A stretch of 64,000 nt of DNA from Candidatus Melainabacteria bacterium MEL.A1 (GTDB taxonomy: Bacteria > Cyanobacteriota > Vampirovibrionia > Gastranaerophilales > Gastranaerophilaceae): NCBI GenBank assembly GCA_001765415.1, contig CP017245.1:1798001-1862000 (forward strand), read 5' to 3'. Position 1 is the first letter of the stretch; the number at the start of each line of letters is the position of its first letter. A model generated the notes under the pieces. The model was not told the DNA's origin, ran no database searches, and saw only the letters and a list, made by a program, of their open reading frames with translations. Below, one piece after another: positions 16,855 to 24,823 of the stretch. The position numbers were made by a program, and so were the translations under genes.

Positions 16855-17740
16855 CGATATTTTTACATACATACTCAAATATATTTCAACATTAGAAATG
16901 ACTTTTAATTGGTCTGATTTCATTCAGATTGTTTTTTTGGCAGGTCTTTTATTGTTTTTGTATAGAAAATTTATCAAAAACACGTCTTCTGAAAAGTTTG
17001 TAAAGGGTTTGTTAATCTTGGTTTGCGCTTGGGCAGTGAGCGAAATTATGATGAGAGTTGATTTGAAAATCATAGGTATGTTTTTGAAATCTATCGTAAC
17101 TCTTGTTTCATTGAGTTTAATTGTTATATTTCAACCGGAATTAAGACGCTTTTTGGGCTTTTTGGGTCAAGTTGATTTTGTGACAAAAATATTTAACCAA
17201 AATAACAAGACAGAACAAAAAATTGATGTTGTAAAAGAATTAGTTGAAAGTGCAAAATATTTGTCTAAGTCACATACAGGTGCATTAATTGTGTTTCAGA
17301 GTGATTTGAGAAACACATACAGTGATGTTGGAACAAAATTGAATGCAGACTTGTCAACAGAGCTTTTGTTGACTATTTTTCATCCGAATACTCCATTGCA
17401 TGATGGTGCGGTTGTTATTAACGGTGATAAAATAATTTCTGCAGGGGTTTTGTTACCGTTAACTGAAGATCCAAAACTTAGTTGGAAGTATGGAACTCGT
17501 CATAGAGCTGCTATTGGAATGACAGAAGTTAGTGATGCTGCTTGCTTGGTTGTTTCTGAGGAAACAGGAGATGTTTCAATTGCGGTTGATGGTGCTTTAA
17601 AAAAATATGAAGATTTGATTACGTTGAAAGCCGATTTGGAAAAAATTCTTGGATATAAAGAAGAAGTTGAAGAAGATAAAAAAACTATTTTCAAGATAAA
17701 TAATTTTATGACAATTAAAAGAACCGGTAAGGATGAATAA
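16847..17740 (+). CDS. cdaA: Diadenylate cyclase CdaA (c-di-AMP synthase)
   Basis: Makes cyclic di-AMP from two ATP. About three N-terminal membrane helices (residues ~25-95) are followed by the DAC domain with both catalytic motifs intact: DGA at 186-188 and RHR at 218-220. The size (297) and layout are those of CdaA/DacA. Overlaps lysA by 8 bases and the following yitT by 1 base, so all three are translated from one message. In many Firmicutes cdaA is followed by cdaR and glmM; here the partner is a YitT-type membrane protein instead. Known c-di-AMP targets include potassium transporters; trkA/trkH lie 9 kb away. Confidence 0.93.
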   Translation: MINDIFTYILKYISTLEMTFNWSDFIQIVFLAGLLLFLYRKFIKNTSSEKFVKGLLILVCAWAVSEIMMRVDLKIIGMFLKSIVTLVSLSLIVIFQPELRRFLGFLGQVDFVTKIFNQNNKTEQKIDVVKELVESAKYLSKSHTGALIVFQSDLRNTYSDVGTKLNADLSTELLLTIFHPNTPLHDGAVVINGDKIISAGVLLPLTEDPKLSWKYGTRHRAAIGMTEVSDAACLVVSEETGDVSIAVDGALKKYEDLITLKADLEKILGYKEEVEEDKKTIFKINNFMTIKRTGKDE

Positions 17741-18615
17741 TGGCAGAAAAAGATGGGAAAAAAGAGTTATTGTTATCAATTCTAAATAAGATGTTTTTTC
17801 TTACTTTAGGACCTCTTGTTGCGGCTTTTGCGTTAGAGGTTTTTCTCGTTCCGAACAATATTATTGATGGTGGAATAGTTGGTATTTCAATTATTATAAG
17901 CTATTTAACAAAAATTAATTTAGGTTTGTTGATTTTCTTGATTAACATCCCGTTTTTCTTACTTGCGTTTAATAAAATTGGTAAAAAGTTTGTAATTCAA
18001 ACATTCTATGCAATCGGAATGTTATCTTTGTTCTTGAACCTTTTTGGAATGTATAATCATCCGACAAGTCATGATTTGTTATTGTCAACTGTGTTTGGCG
18101 GAATTATTCTTGGTACAGGTGTTGGACTTGTTTTGAAAAACGAAGGTTCGCTTGACGGTACAGAAATTATGTCTTTGGTTTTGTCAAAGAAATTCGGATT
18201 TTCGGTTGGCGAGTGGATAATGACATTTAATGTATTTATTTATGGAGCGTCAGGACTTGTTTTTGGTTGGAACAGAGCAATGTATGCGGTTTTGACATAT
18301 TTTATTGCATTTAGAGTTATTGATGTTGTTTTAGAAGGGTTAAATTCTGCAAAATCAATTAGAGTAATTAGTGATAAGGCATATGAAATCGGTGATGAAT
18401 TGCTGGAAAAATTGGATTTGGGAGTTACTTATATAAATGGTGTAGGTGCTTATTCCGGCGCACAAAAGACTATTATTTATTGCGTTGTTTCAAGGTTAGA
18501 AATGGCAAAAATGAAGGAAGTTATAAAGAAAATCGATCCGTCAGCTTTTATCTCTGTTGTTGATGTTCACGAAGCATATGGCGGAAGAACTAAAGGTAGC
18601 ATTGACAAAATTTAA
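17740..18615 (+). CDS. YitT-family membrane protein with C-terminal DUF2179 domain
   Basis: Five or six membrane helices (residues ~15-190) carry the YitT pattern (EVFLVPNNIIDGGIVGISII near the start, GIILGTGVGLVLKNEGSLDGTEI). The C-terminal ~85 residues (SIRVISDKAYEIGDELLEKL onward) form the cytoplasmic DUF2179 domain, which looks like a ferredoxin-like alpha/beta fold. The biochemical function of the family is not settled. The start codon shares one base with the cdaA stop (TAATG), so it is tightly coupled to the c-di-AMP synthase. Confidence 0.85.
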   Translation: MAEKDGKKELLLSILNKMFFLTLGPLVAAFALEVFLVPNNIIDGGIVGISIIISYLTKINLGLLIFLINIPFFLLAFNKIGKKFVIQTFYAIGMLSLFLNLFGMYNHPTSHDLLLSTVFGGIILGTGVGLVLKNEGSLDGTEIMSLVLSKKFGFSVGEWIMTFNVFIYGASGLVFGWNRAMYAVLTYFIAFRVIDVVLEGLNSAKSIRVISDKAYEIGDELLEKLDLGVTYINGVGAYSGAQKTIIYCVVSRLEMAKMKEVIKKIDPSAFISVVDVHEAYGGRTKGSIDKI

Positions 18616-18682
18616 CAAATAGACAATTTTGACAAAATATAGTATTATATAGAGATAATAATATTGACAAGAGGATAAAAAA

Positions 18683-19030
18683 ATGGCAAAAAACATTGAT
18701 ACAGTACCAATAGAAGTAAGTATTTTAACCGCAGATCATGACATTAAAGGGATTGTGCATGTTTCAAAATATACAAACACAAACCGAGAACTTACAGATT
18801 TATTGAATGACAGAGAACGTAGATTTTTGGCGGTAACAAATGCCGAAATTTATCCAAGAAATACAAATCAATCTCCGAGAAAATACAATTTCCTAGAAAT
18901 TCACATGGATTATGTTTTGATGGTTCACCCGTCAACTCAGGCAGTTTTCCAAGAATCTGGACGAACACAGGAAGATATTTCAAGATTTAGAGATTTGAGA
19001 TTAAAATTAAACCAAACAAAACCGTTTTAA
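18683..19030 (+). CDS. Small conserved-looking protein of unknown function (115 residues)
   Basis: Soluble beta-rich protein beginning MAKNIDTVPIEVSILTADHD, with RELTDLLNDRERRFLAVTNAEIY in the middle; no membrane segment, signal peptide or Cys motif. This pattern resembles small DUF proteins that I cannot name with certainty. AAGAGGAT precedes the ATG and a TTGACA element lies upstream at 18629-18634, so it probably has its own promoter. Ends 20 bases before the strong AGGAGG site that precedes the G-tract. Confidence 0.6.
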   Translation: MAKNIDTVPIEVSILTADHDIKGIVHVSKYTNTNRELTDLLNDRERRFLAVTNAEIYPRNTNQSPRKYNFLEIHMDYVLMVHPSTQAVFQESGRTQEDISRFRDLRLKLNQTKPF

Positions 19031-19040
19031 CAAAAAAATA

Positions 19041-19092
19041 AGGAGGTAATATGAAAGAATTAAAGCTCATCGGGGGGGGGGCAATAGTTTAA
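19041..19092 (+). other. AGGAGG-led mini-frame ending just after a 10-G tract
   Basis: AGGAGGT at 19041-19047 precedes ATG at 19051. As sequenced the frame codes for 13 residues (MKELKLIGGGAIV) and stops at 19090-19092, because it enters a run of ten G (19072-19081). Adding one G or removing two joins it in frame to the pilin gene downstream, whose own frame is open without stops from 19050. The long G-run is exceptional in this AT-rich sequence. It could be a phase-variation tract, a decayed start, or a sequencing error. Confidence 0.55.
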
Positions 19093-19182
19093 AACCCTCT
19101 CATAATCATGGCCTACATCTGTTTTTAAGATGCCTAGATGATAAGACGCATGGAGGTGTAGTCTGTTACGGAAATAAAAATT

Positions 19183-19218
19183 GTCATACTGAGGACAACA
19201 GTCCGAAGTATCGCATGG
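19183..19218 (+). repeat. Copy of dispersed TGTCAT...GAGG intergenic repeat
   Basis: Begins TGTCATACTGAGGACAACAG and ends ...GAAGTATCGCATGG. It shares its pattern with stretches at 30812-30847 and 34076-34113 (plus strand) and 32724-32762 (minus strand). Here it lies inside the stop-free leader of the pilin gene, which suggests that much of that leader is repeat-derived. Confidence 0.5.
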
Positions 19219-19943
19219 TTGGTAAAATGAAAGGAAATAATTTTCCCGATAAGGTCCACTCACTATTCACCACTCACCATTCACTAAGAAAAACAGCTTT
19301 CACTCTTGCAGAGGTTCTCGTCACTCTCGGCATTATTGGTATCGTTTCAGCAATGACTGTTCCGACATTAATGCAAAATTATCAAAGACAGAGTTATGTA
19401 ACTCAATTACATAAGGTTTATAACGAATTAAATCAAGCAACTCTTAGATACCAAACTGATAGAAACGCACTAAATTTGAAAGAGGCAGGTTTAACTTCTC
19501 AAGCTGTGGCAGAAAATTTTATTGAAAGTAATTTCAAAATTGTTCAAAAATGCGGTTCTAATATAACTCCGTGTTTTGCAAGTTCGTATAAAAAGATTGC
19601 AGGGACAAGTTCTATTGGTTGGCACACACCAAGAACGAATTATATTATTGCAAGTGGAACTGCAATCGGTGTTAGTTATAGACCAGTTGGAGATGTATTG
19701 TTAGAATTATATGTTGATACAAACGGTGCCAAAGGTCCTAATATTGCCGGTAGAGATATTTTTGCAATGTTTGTTTATAATAATGGTATAATAGATGACT
19801 TTAATTTTTCAGAAAATACTACTGCACCAATGACAGAAGCTGCTAGGAATACGAATTATACTAATACGTGTGCAGCAGACACTACAAATTGGCATGGTTG
19901 TTTAGGTAAAGTTATAAACGACAATTGGCAAATGACGTATTAA
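19215..19943 (+). CDS. Type IV pilin-like protein (class III signal)
   Basis: Residues 29-48 (FTLAEVLVTLGIIGIVSAMT) form the hydrophobic prepilin helix with Glu at +5; cleavage is expected after the Ala before Phe29. The mature part (~214 residues) has a pair of C-terminal Cys (NTCAADTTNWHGCLG), the usual pilin disulfide position. The role is in a type IV pilus or pseudopilus, exported and processed by PilD. The start is uncertain: ATG 19215 has no ribosome site, ATG 19227 a weak one, and the frame is open up to 19050. The strong site at 19041 would serve it only if the 10-G tract changed length. A stem-loop terminator follows. Confidence 0.8.
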   Translation: MVGKMKGNNFPDKVHSLFTTHHSLRKTAFTLAEVLVTLGIIGIVSAMTVPTLMQNYQRQSYVTQLHKVYNELNQATLRYQTDRNALNLKEAGLTSQAVAENFIESNFKIVQKCGSNITPCFASSYKKIAGTSSIGWHTPRTNYIIASGTAIGVSYRPVGDVLLELYVDTNGAKGPNIAGRDIFAMFVYNNGIIDDFNFSENTTAPMTEAARNTNYTNTCAADTTNWHGCLGKVINDNWQMTY

Positions 19944-19960
19944 GAAAGGCTATAAGATGA

Positions 19961-20005
19961 TAAGGCGATAGGGCGTTAAGTTTTGTTCCTATTGCCTTAT
20001 TATTT
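19961..20005 (+). terminator. Terminator after the pilin gene
   Basis: A 12-base stem (TAAGGCGATAGG at 19961-19972 pairing with 19988-19999, one G-U pair) followed by a T-rich tail that runs into the end of the convergent permease gene. Confidence 0.6.
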
Positions 20006-21232
20006 TTATTCATACCTCAATGCGTCAATCGGGTTTAATAATGAAGCTTTGTATGCCGGATAATATCCGAATAATACACCTATAGCACCTGAAAATCCTA
20101 GTGATAGAAGAATTGAGAATAAGGATATGGAAACGGTCATAATTCCACTGATTTGGACAATTTCTGCTCCTGCAATTCCGATGAATACCCCGATTAATCC
20201 GCCGATTATTGATAATAAAAAGGATTCTATTAAAAATTGTATCCTTATGTCAGACGGTTTTGCGCCGATTGCCATACGTATTCCGATTTCTTTTGTTCTT
20301 TCGGTAACTGACACCAACATAATATTCATAATGCCAATACCGCCGACTAGTAAGGATACAGATGCGATTGAGGCTAATAAAATTGCAAATGTTTTAACTG
20401 TTGATTTCATTTTTTCTTGAAATTCTGCGGAATTTCGGATTTCAAAGTCTTTTGTTTGATTTTTTCCGATTTTGTGACGATTGGTTAAAAGTTCTTCAAT
20501 GTCTTGTTCTGCAGTTGAAACATCGTCAGGATTTGACCCTTTTACGACTATCATAGAAACGGTTCCCGGAAAATCAGTTCCAAAAATTTTTTTTTGTGCA
20601 GTTGTGATTGGAATAAATATCAAATCATCTTGATCCATCGGCCCCATACTGCCTTTTGATTTTAAACTTCCAATTACTTTAAACGGAGTTCCGCCAACCC
20701 TCATAATTCTTCCGATTGGGTCTAAATCTCCGAATAATTCTGATGCGACCGTTGAACCAATTACAGTTACTTTGGCAGAGTTTTTAATATCTTCCGGTAC
20801 AAAGCCCCTGCCGGCTTGGACTTCGTAATTTTTAATGTAAAAATATTCAGGATCAGTGCCATAAACCGTTGTTGACCAGTTTTGGTTGCCATAGGTTAAT
20901 TGTTTTGCTTCTGAGCTAACTGATGATACTGCAGAAACTCCTCGAGTGTTTTTTTCAATCGCTGCGGCATCTTTTAGTGTTAAGGTTGGGCGTGTTCCTA
21001 ATCCCATTCTTACACCGCCTGATTTCGCTGATGCTGAACGTATGGTTAAGATATTGCTACCCATAGATTCCATATCTTTTTGAACTTTTTCGCTTGCACC
21101 TGTTCCGACTGCAAGCATTATTATAACTGCGCTGACTCCAATGATTATACCAAGACTTGTTAACATTGAGCGCATTTTGTTTATTTTTAGCGATACTACC
21201 GCCATTTTTACTGTTGATTTGAAGTCAATCAT
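20006..21232 (-). CDS. MacB/FtsX-type ABC transporter permease
   Basis: 408 residues: one N-terminal membrane helix (~20-40), a large periplasmic MacB_PCD domain (~45-270), and three helices at the end (~285-400) with the FtsX signature ERTKEIGIRMAIGAKPSDI. This is the mechanotransmission type of permease that drives a periplasmic adaptor and TolC rather than moving substrate across the inner membrane. It is the last gene of the four-gene operon TolC - adaptor - ATPase - permease, 121 bases after the ATPase. Unlike E. coli MacB the ATPase is a separate chain. Confidence 0.9.
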   Translation of the reverse strand: MIDFKSTVKMAVVSLKINKMRSMLTSLGIIIGVSAVIIMLAVGTGASEKVQKDMESMGSNILTIRSASAKSGGVRMGLGTRPTLTLKDAAAIEKNTRGVSAVSSVSSEAKQLTYGNQNWSTTVYGTDPEYFYIKNYEVQAGRGFVPEDIKNSAKVTVIGSTVASELFGDLDPIGRIMRVGGTPFKVIGSLKSKGSMGPMDQDDLIFIPITTAQKKIFGTDFPGTVSMIVVKGSNPDDVSTAEQDIEELLTNRHKIGKNQTKDFEIRNSAEFQEKMKSTVKTFAILLASIASVSLLVGGIGIMNIMLVSVTERTKEIGIRMAIGAKPSDIRIQFLIESFLLSIIGGLIGVFIGIAGAEIVQISGIMTVSISLFSILLSLGFSGAIGVLFGYYPAYKASLLNPIDALRYE

Positions 21233-21353
21233 AGTTTTTCCTTGTTAAATTTAAATCTCTCACCATACCCTCTCCCCGTTGGAGCAAGGAAAAGTTTCGG
21301 TTTATTTTACTCATATTGAGTGAAGCGAACGAAATGGTCTATTCACCATTCAC
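21233..21353 (-). repeat. Repeat-derived spacer inside the export operon
   Basis: Contains a CCCTCTCCCC...GGAGCAAGG stretch (21261-21283) and TATTCACCATTCACTTA (21341-21357), which recurs upstream of the pilin helix near 19260-19290. It separates ATPase and permease genes that are usually adjacent. Nothing else is seen here. Confidence 0.4.
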
Positions 21354-22058
21354 TTAATACGGTATCGTCGTATGTTCATTAATTTCATCCGAAATTATGT
21401 TCCCATCTTTAAATTTCACTACTCTTTTACAATATTCTGCAATATCGGGTTCATGAGTTACTAAGACGATTGTTTTGCCTAAATCCTTGTTGAGTTTTAC
21501 AAAAAACTCCATAACCTCAATGCTTGTTTTTGTATCAAGGTTACCTGTCGGTTCGTCGGCAAGAATTAGCGGAGGATCATTGATTATGGCTCTTGCGATA
21601 GCCACTCTTTGTTGTTGTCCTCCTGACATTTGGTTTGGCATGTGATCTTCTCGTTTGCCCAAACCTACGATTTCAAGTGCCTTTTTAGCTCTTATTACAC
21701 GTTCTTCTTCAGGTATGCCTTTATAAATCATTGGAAGTTCTACGTTTTCAAGGGCGGTTGTTCTTGAGATTAGGTTAAACCCTTGAAAAACAAAGCCCAT
21801 TTTTTCATTTCGAACCATTGCAAGACTGTTTGTGTCAAGTGAAAGCATATCAATACCATCAAGATAATAACTGCCGGAATTTGGTTTGTCTAAAGTTCCT
21901 AGCATATTCATAAATGTAGATTTGCCAGAACCTGATGCTCCCATAATTGCGACAAATTCACCTTTTTCAACAGAAAGAGATACGCAATTTAGAGCGTTAA
22001 AACTATCTTCACCCGTTTGGTATGTTTTTATGGCATTTTTTACTTCAATTAATGACAT
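21354..22058 (-). CDS. MacB/LolD-type ABC transporter ATPase
   Basis: Energises the FtsX-type permease encoded next. All motifs are intact: Walker [10 protein letters not shown] (about 38-46), Q-loop FVFQGFNLI, signature MSGGQQQR, Walker [13 protein letters not shown] and the H-loop VTHE. At 234 residues it is a stand-alone ATPase of the LolD/MacB/FtsE class. The operon partners (adaptor and TolC) identify it as part of a tripartite exporter rather than the Lol lipoprotein system. Confidence 0.93.
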   Translation of the reverse strand: MSLIEVKNAIKTYQTGEDSFNALNCVSLSVEKGEFVAIMGASGSGKSTFMNMLGTLDKPNSGSYYLDGIDMLSLDTNSLAMVRNEKMGFVFQGFNLISRTTALENVELPMIYKGIPEEERVIRAKKALEIVGLGKREDHMPNQMSGGQQQRVAIARAIINDPPLILADEPTGNLDTKTSIEVMEFFVKLNKDLGKTIVLVTHEPDIAEYCKRVVKFKDGNIISDEINEHTTIPY

Positions 22059-22095
22059 GAAATCCTTTCTGATATGCGCTATTTATAATTTAAAA

Positions 22096-23283
22096 TTACG
22101 GCATTGGAGGTCTGCCGCCACTTTCATTTTTTTTACCTGTTTCTTTTCCTCTAATTCCCATGATGACTTGCATACCTTCATTTAGAAGTTTTGAAATTAC
22201 TTCTGTTGAAGAATCATCGCTTGCGCCAGTTTCAATATCAATACGTTTTGCTTTTCCGTTTTCTAAAACCCATAGCCCTTGATTTTTGTATTTTGGTCCG
22301 TTTATGTCAGGAGTGAATTTCAATGCAATATTTGGTACGCACAAAACATTTTCACTCTTATTTGTGATAATTGATACATTCGCAGTCATACCAGGTTTAA
22401 GTTTTAAATCTTCATTGTCAACATCAACGATTACTGTGTATGTTACAACGTTTGAAACAGTTGTTGGAGATAATCTGACTTGTGTAACTTTGCCTTCAAA
22501 AGTACTGTCAGGGTAACCATCTAGGGTGTAAGTTACATCTTGCCCGTCTTTTACTTTGCCGATATCAGCTTCTGAAACACTTACTTCTATTTGCATTTTT
22601 GTTAAATCTTGTGCAATAGTGAATAATTCCGGTGCTTGGAAACTTGCGGCAACAGGAGATCCTAAGTCAATCTCTCTTGAAATAACTGTTCCATCTACTG
22701 GTGCAATAATTTTTGTGTATCCTAAGTTTGTTTGTGCGGTTTTTAATGATGCTTGAAATTGGTTAACTTGCGCTCTTGCAGCATTAATTTGAGCCAAATC
22801 AGATTGATAGGTGCTATATTTTTCATCAAGTTCGCTTTTAGCTACGAAGTTCTTTGCATAAAGGTTTTTGTATCTTATATATTGCTTTTGGTCGTAATTA
22901 GCGATGGCTTGAAGCTTTTGCATATTTGCCCTTGCGTTGTTGATTTGCGCTTGGTTTTGTTGAACTTGCGCTATAAAGTTTGCTGGGTCGATTTGAGCCA
23001 AAATTTGCCCTTTTTTTACAACATCATTGTAATCAACGTAAATCTCTTTAATTAAGCCTGATACTGTAGAACCAACACTGACTGTGTTTACTGGGTTGAT
23101 TGTGCCTGATGCTTCTACAACTTGGGTAATTGTACAACGCTCAATCGGTTTAGTGTCATATTTTACTTGTTTACTGGTTGAAATTCCTGTAATTCCGACT
23201 GTTGCAACGACTGCGATAATTAGTGCGGTCGCTATATATCTTTTTTTTATTTGTAATTTCTTAAATTTTTCAAAGCTTATCAT
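22096..23283 (-). CDS. MacA-type periplasmic adaptor (HlyD/RND family)
   Basis: One N-terminal membrane helix (residues ~16-32), then a lipoyl/barrel-sandwich half (GTINPVNTVSVGSTVSGLIKEI), a long Gln/Ala-rich hairpin (~90-165), the second lipoyl half (TKIIAPVDGTVISREIDLG) and beta-barrel domains. It bridges the inner-membrane permease and the TolC-like protein. The C-terminal tail (GRRGK-like, ending ESGGRPPMP) resembles MacA tails. Its ATG overlaps the end of the TolC gene by 4 bases (23280-23283). Confidence 0.9.
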   Translation of the reverse strand: MISFEKFKKLQIKKRYIATALIIAVVATVGITGISTSKQVKYDTKPIERCTITQVVEASGTINPVNTVSVGSTVSGLIKEIYVDYNDVVKKGQILAQIDPANFIAQVQQNQAQINNARANMQKLQAIANYDQKQYIRYKNLYAKNFVAKSELDEKYSTYQSDLAQINAARAQVNQFQASLKTAQTNLGYTKIIAPVDGTVISREIDLGSPVAASFQAPELFTIAQDLTKMQIEVSVSEADIGKVKDGQDVTYTLDGYPDSTFEGKVTQVRLSPTTVSNVVTYTVIVDVDNEDLKLKPGMTANVSIITNKSENVLCVPNIALKFTPDINGPKYKNQGLWVLENGKAKRIDIETGASDDSSTEVISKLLNEGMQVIMGIRGKETGKKNESGGRPPMP

Positions 23284-24731
23284 TTTTTATCCTCAATTGT
23301 TGTTGTTATGCTTTGTGGAAGTGCAATAGCTTTCTCAAGGTTCGCTCTTGCAACATTATAATTGTAAACCGTTTGTACGTATGAAACTTGGGCATTGTTA
23401 TAATTTACTTTTGCATCTTGTAATTGAATATAATCGCCTAATCCTACTTCATATCTGCCGTCAGCAAGTTCAAAGTTTTCAAGTGTTTGTTTTACTTTTA
23501 CTGCTAATAGCGGAATTTGTTTTTCTAATTGTACCATATTTATGTACAAGTTTTGAACTTCAAAATAGATGTCTTGTTTGGCTTGATCTATTTCATTTTC
23601 TGCTAATTGAACTTGTATTTTTGCATTATCAATTTTGTGTTTTTGACCTTTTATATTAACAGAACTTGATAAATTTACTCCGACATTAAAAGAATTTGAA
23701 TTATATTTATCTCTGTATCCGTATCCGGCAGATGCTGAAATTTCCGGTAAATATTCTCTTTTTGTATACTTTAGTGATTCTTTCATTGCTTTTAATGTTG
23801 AATTATAAGCTTTTAAATCGGGTCTGTTTTTGTATGCTAAGTTTACCGATTCTTCAAAAGTGTAAGGAAATGGTTCAAATTTGTAGTTGTCTAAAATATT
23901 GATTTCTTGAACCTGAGAGGTTAAAAATGCGTTGTTAACACCTTTAGGTGGAGTACTCAAATCTTTTTTCTCATCAATTTTGTCTAAGCTAACAGGGGCA
24001 TAATTATTTTGGAAATTGAAAGTTTCTGTGTTTTCGATTTCATATTCAGGAGCAAATGCGATATACATAGAATTGTTTAGTTTTACAATTGCATTTTGAT
24101 AAGCTTTTTCTGATTCTACAAGGGTAACTTTTGAATCCGATAGATAAACTTCTGCGTTGACTAAATCAATTTTTGATTTAATTCCTTCATCAAAATAGGC
24201 TTTTGTTCTTTGGTAGTTTCGTTCGTTAATTTGAACATTTGCTCTATTTACGTCCATTGTTGCTTTTGCTGCGAGAACTCCATAATAGTTTGTTTTTACT
24301 CCGAAAATAGTTTCTAATACTGTATCTTCAAATTCATAAAGAGCGGCATCTTTATCAAAATTGTACATTCTGATATTTGCATTTGTCTTGCCAAAGTTCC
24401 ATAAAAGCTGATTAATACTTGCTTCTGCAGAATATATGTTGCTACTGGTATTGGCTCTGTTAGTTCTGTTTTCTGTTAAATTATAACCTGTTCCAATACC
24501 TAACGTCGGGAAATAGCCAGATTTTGCAATCCCAACATTTCCTTTTGCAATTCCGTAATTGTAACGTGCTTTTTTGATTTTAGGACTATTTTGAAGTGCA
24601 ATCCCAACACAATCTTTAATGTTTAAAACGGCGTGTTTTTCAATACTCATTTTTTCTTCTACCGCAAGGACAGAAGATGTAGTAAGGGATAATGCAAGTA
24701 TTAATGTTGCTATTTTTTTATTAAAATTCAA
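23280..24731 (-). CDS. TolC-family outer-membrane efflux protein
   Basis: 483 residues with a signal peptide (residues 1-24, ending SSVLAVEE) and two repeats of the OEP domain: long coiled helices alternating with short beta strands (for example ARYNYGIAKGNVGIAKSGYFPTL and later SLKYTKREYLPEISASAGYGY). It forms the outer-membrane channel of the exporter. Being first in the operon and translationally coupled to the adaptor, it is probably dedicated to this pump. Substrate unknown; macrolides or peptides are typical for the class. Confidence 0.9.
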   Translation of the reverse strand: MNFNKKIATLILALSLTTSSVLAVEEKMSIEKHAVLNIKDCVGIALQNSPKIKKARYNYGIAKGNVGIAKSGYFPTLGIGTGYNLTENRTNRANTSSNIYSAEASINQLLWNFGKTNANIRMYNFDKDAALYEFEDTVLETIFGVKTNYYGVLAAKATMDVNRANVQINERNYQRTKAYFDEGIKSKIDLVNAEVYLSDSKVTLVESEKAYQNAIVKLNNSMYIAFAPEYEIENTETFNFQNNYAPVSLDKIDEKKDLSTPPKGVNNAFLTSQVQEINILDNYKFEPFPYTFEESVNLAYKNRPDLKAYNSTLKAMKESLKYTKREYLPEISASAGYGYRDKYNSNSFNVGVNLSSSVNIKGQKHKIDNAKIQVQLAENEIDQAKQDIYFEVQNLYINMVQLEKQIPLLAVKVKQTLENFELADGRYEVGLGDYIQLQDAKVNYNNAQVSYVQTVYNYNVARANLEKAIALPQSITTTIEDKK

Positions 24732-24823
24732 GCTTAAGAACCTCGTTACATTATAGTAACGATTAAAACATAATTTTTGTTCATTTTAATCATTTGTAAG
24801 TAGTAGATTTTTCTACACCTTAA

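Noticed and set aside
19060..19263. 67-residue open frame on the minus strand opposite the pilin leader
   Set aside because: No ribosome site, overlaps repeat sequence and the G-tract, and its predicted protein is low in ordinary features.
21354..22058. Lol lipoprotein-release system (LolD)
   Set aside because: The operon contains a MacA-type adaptor and a TolC-type channel, so a tripartite exporter is the better reading.
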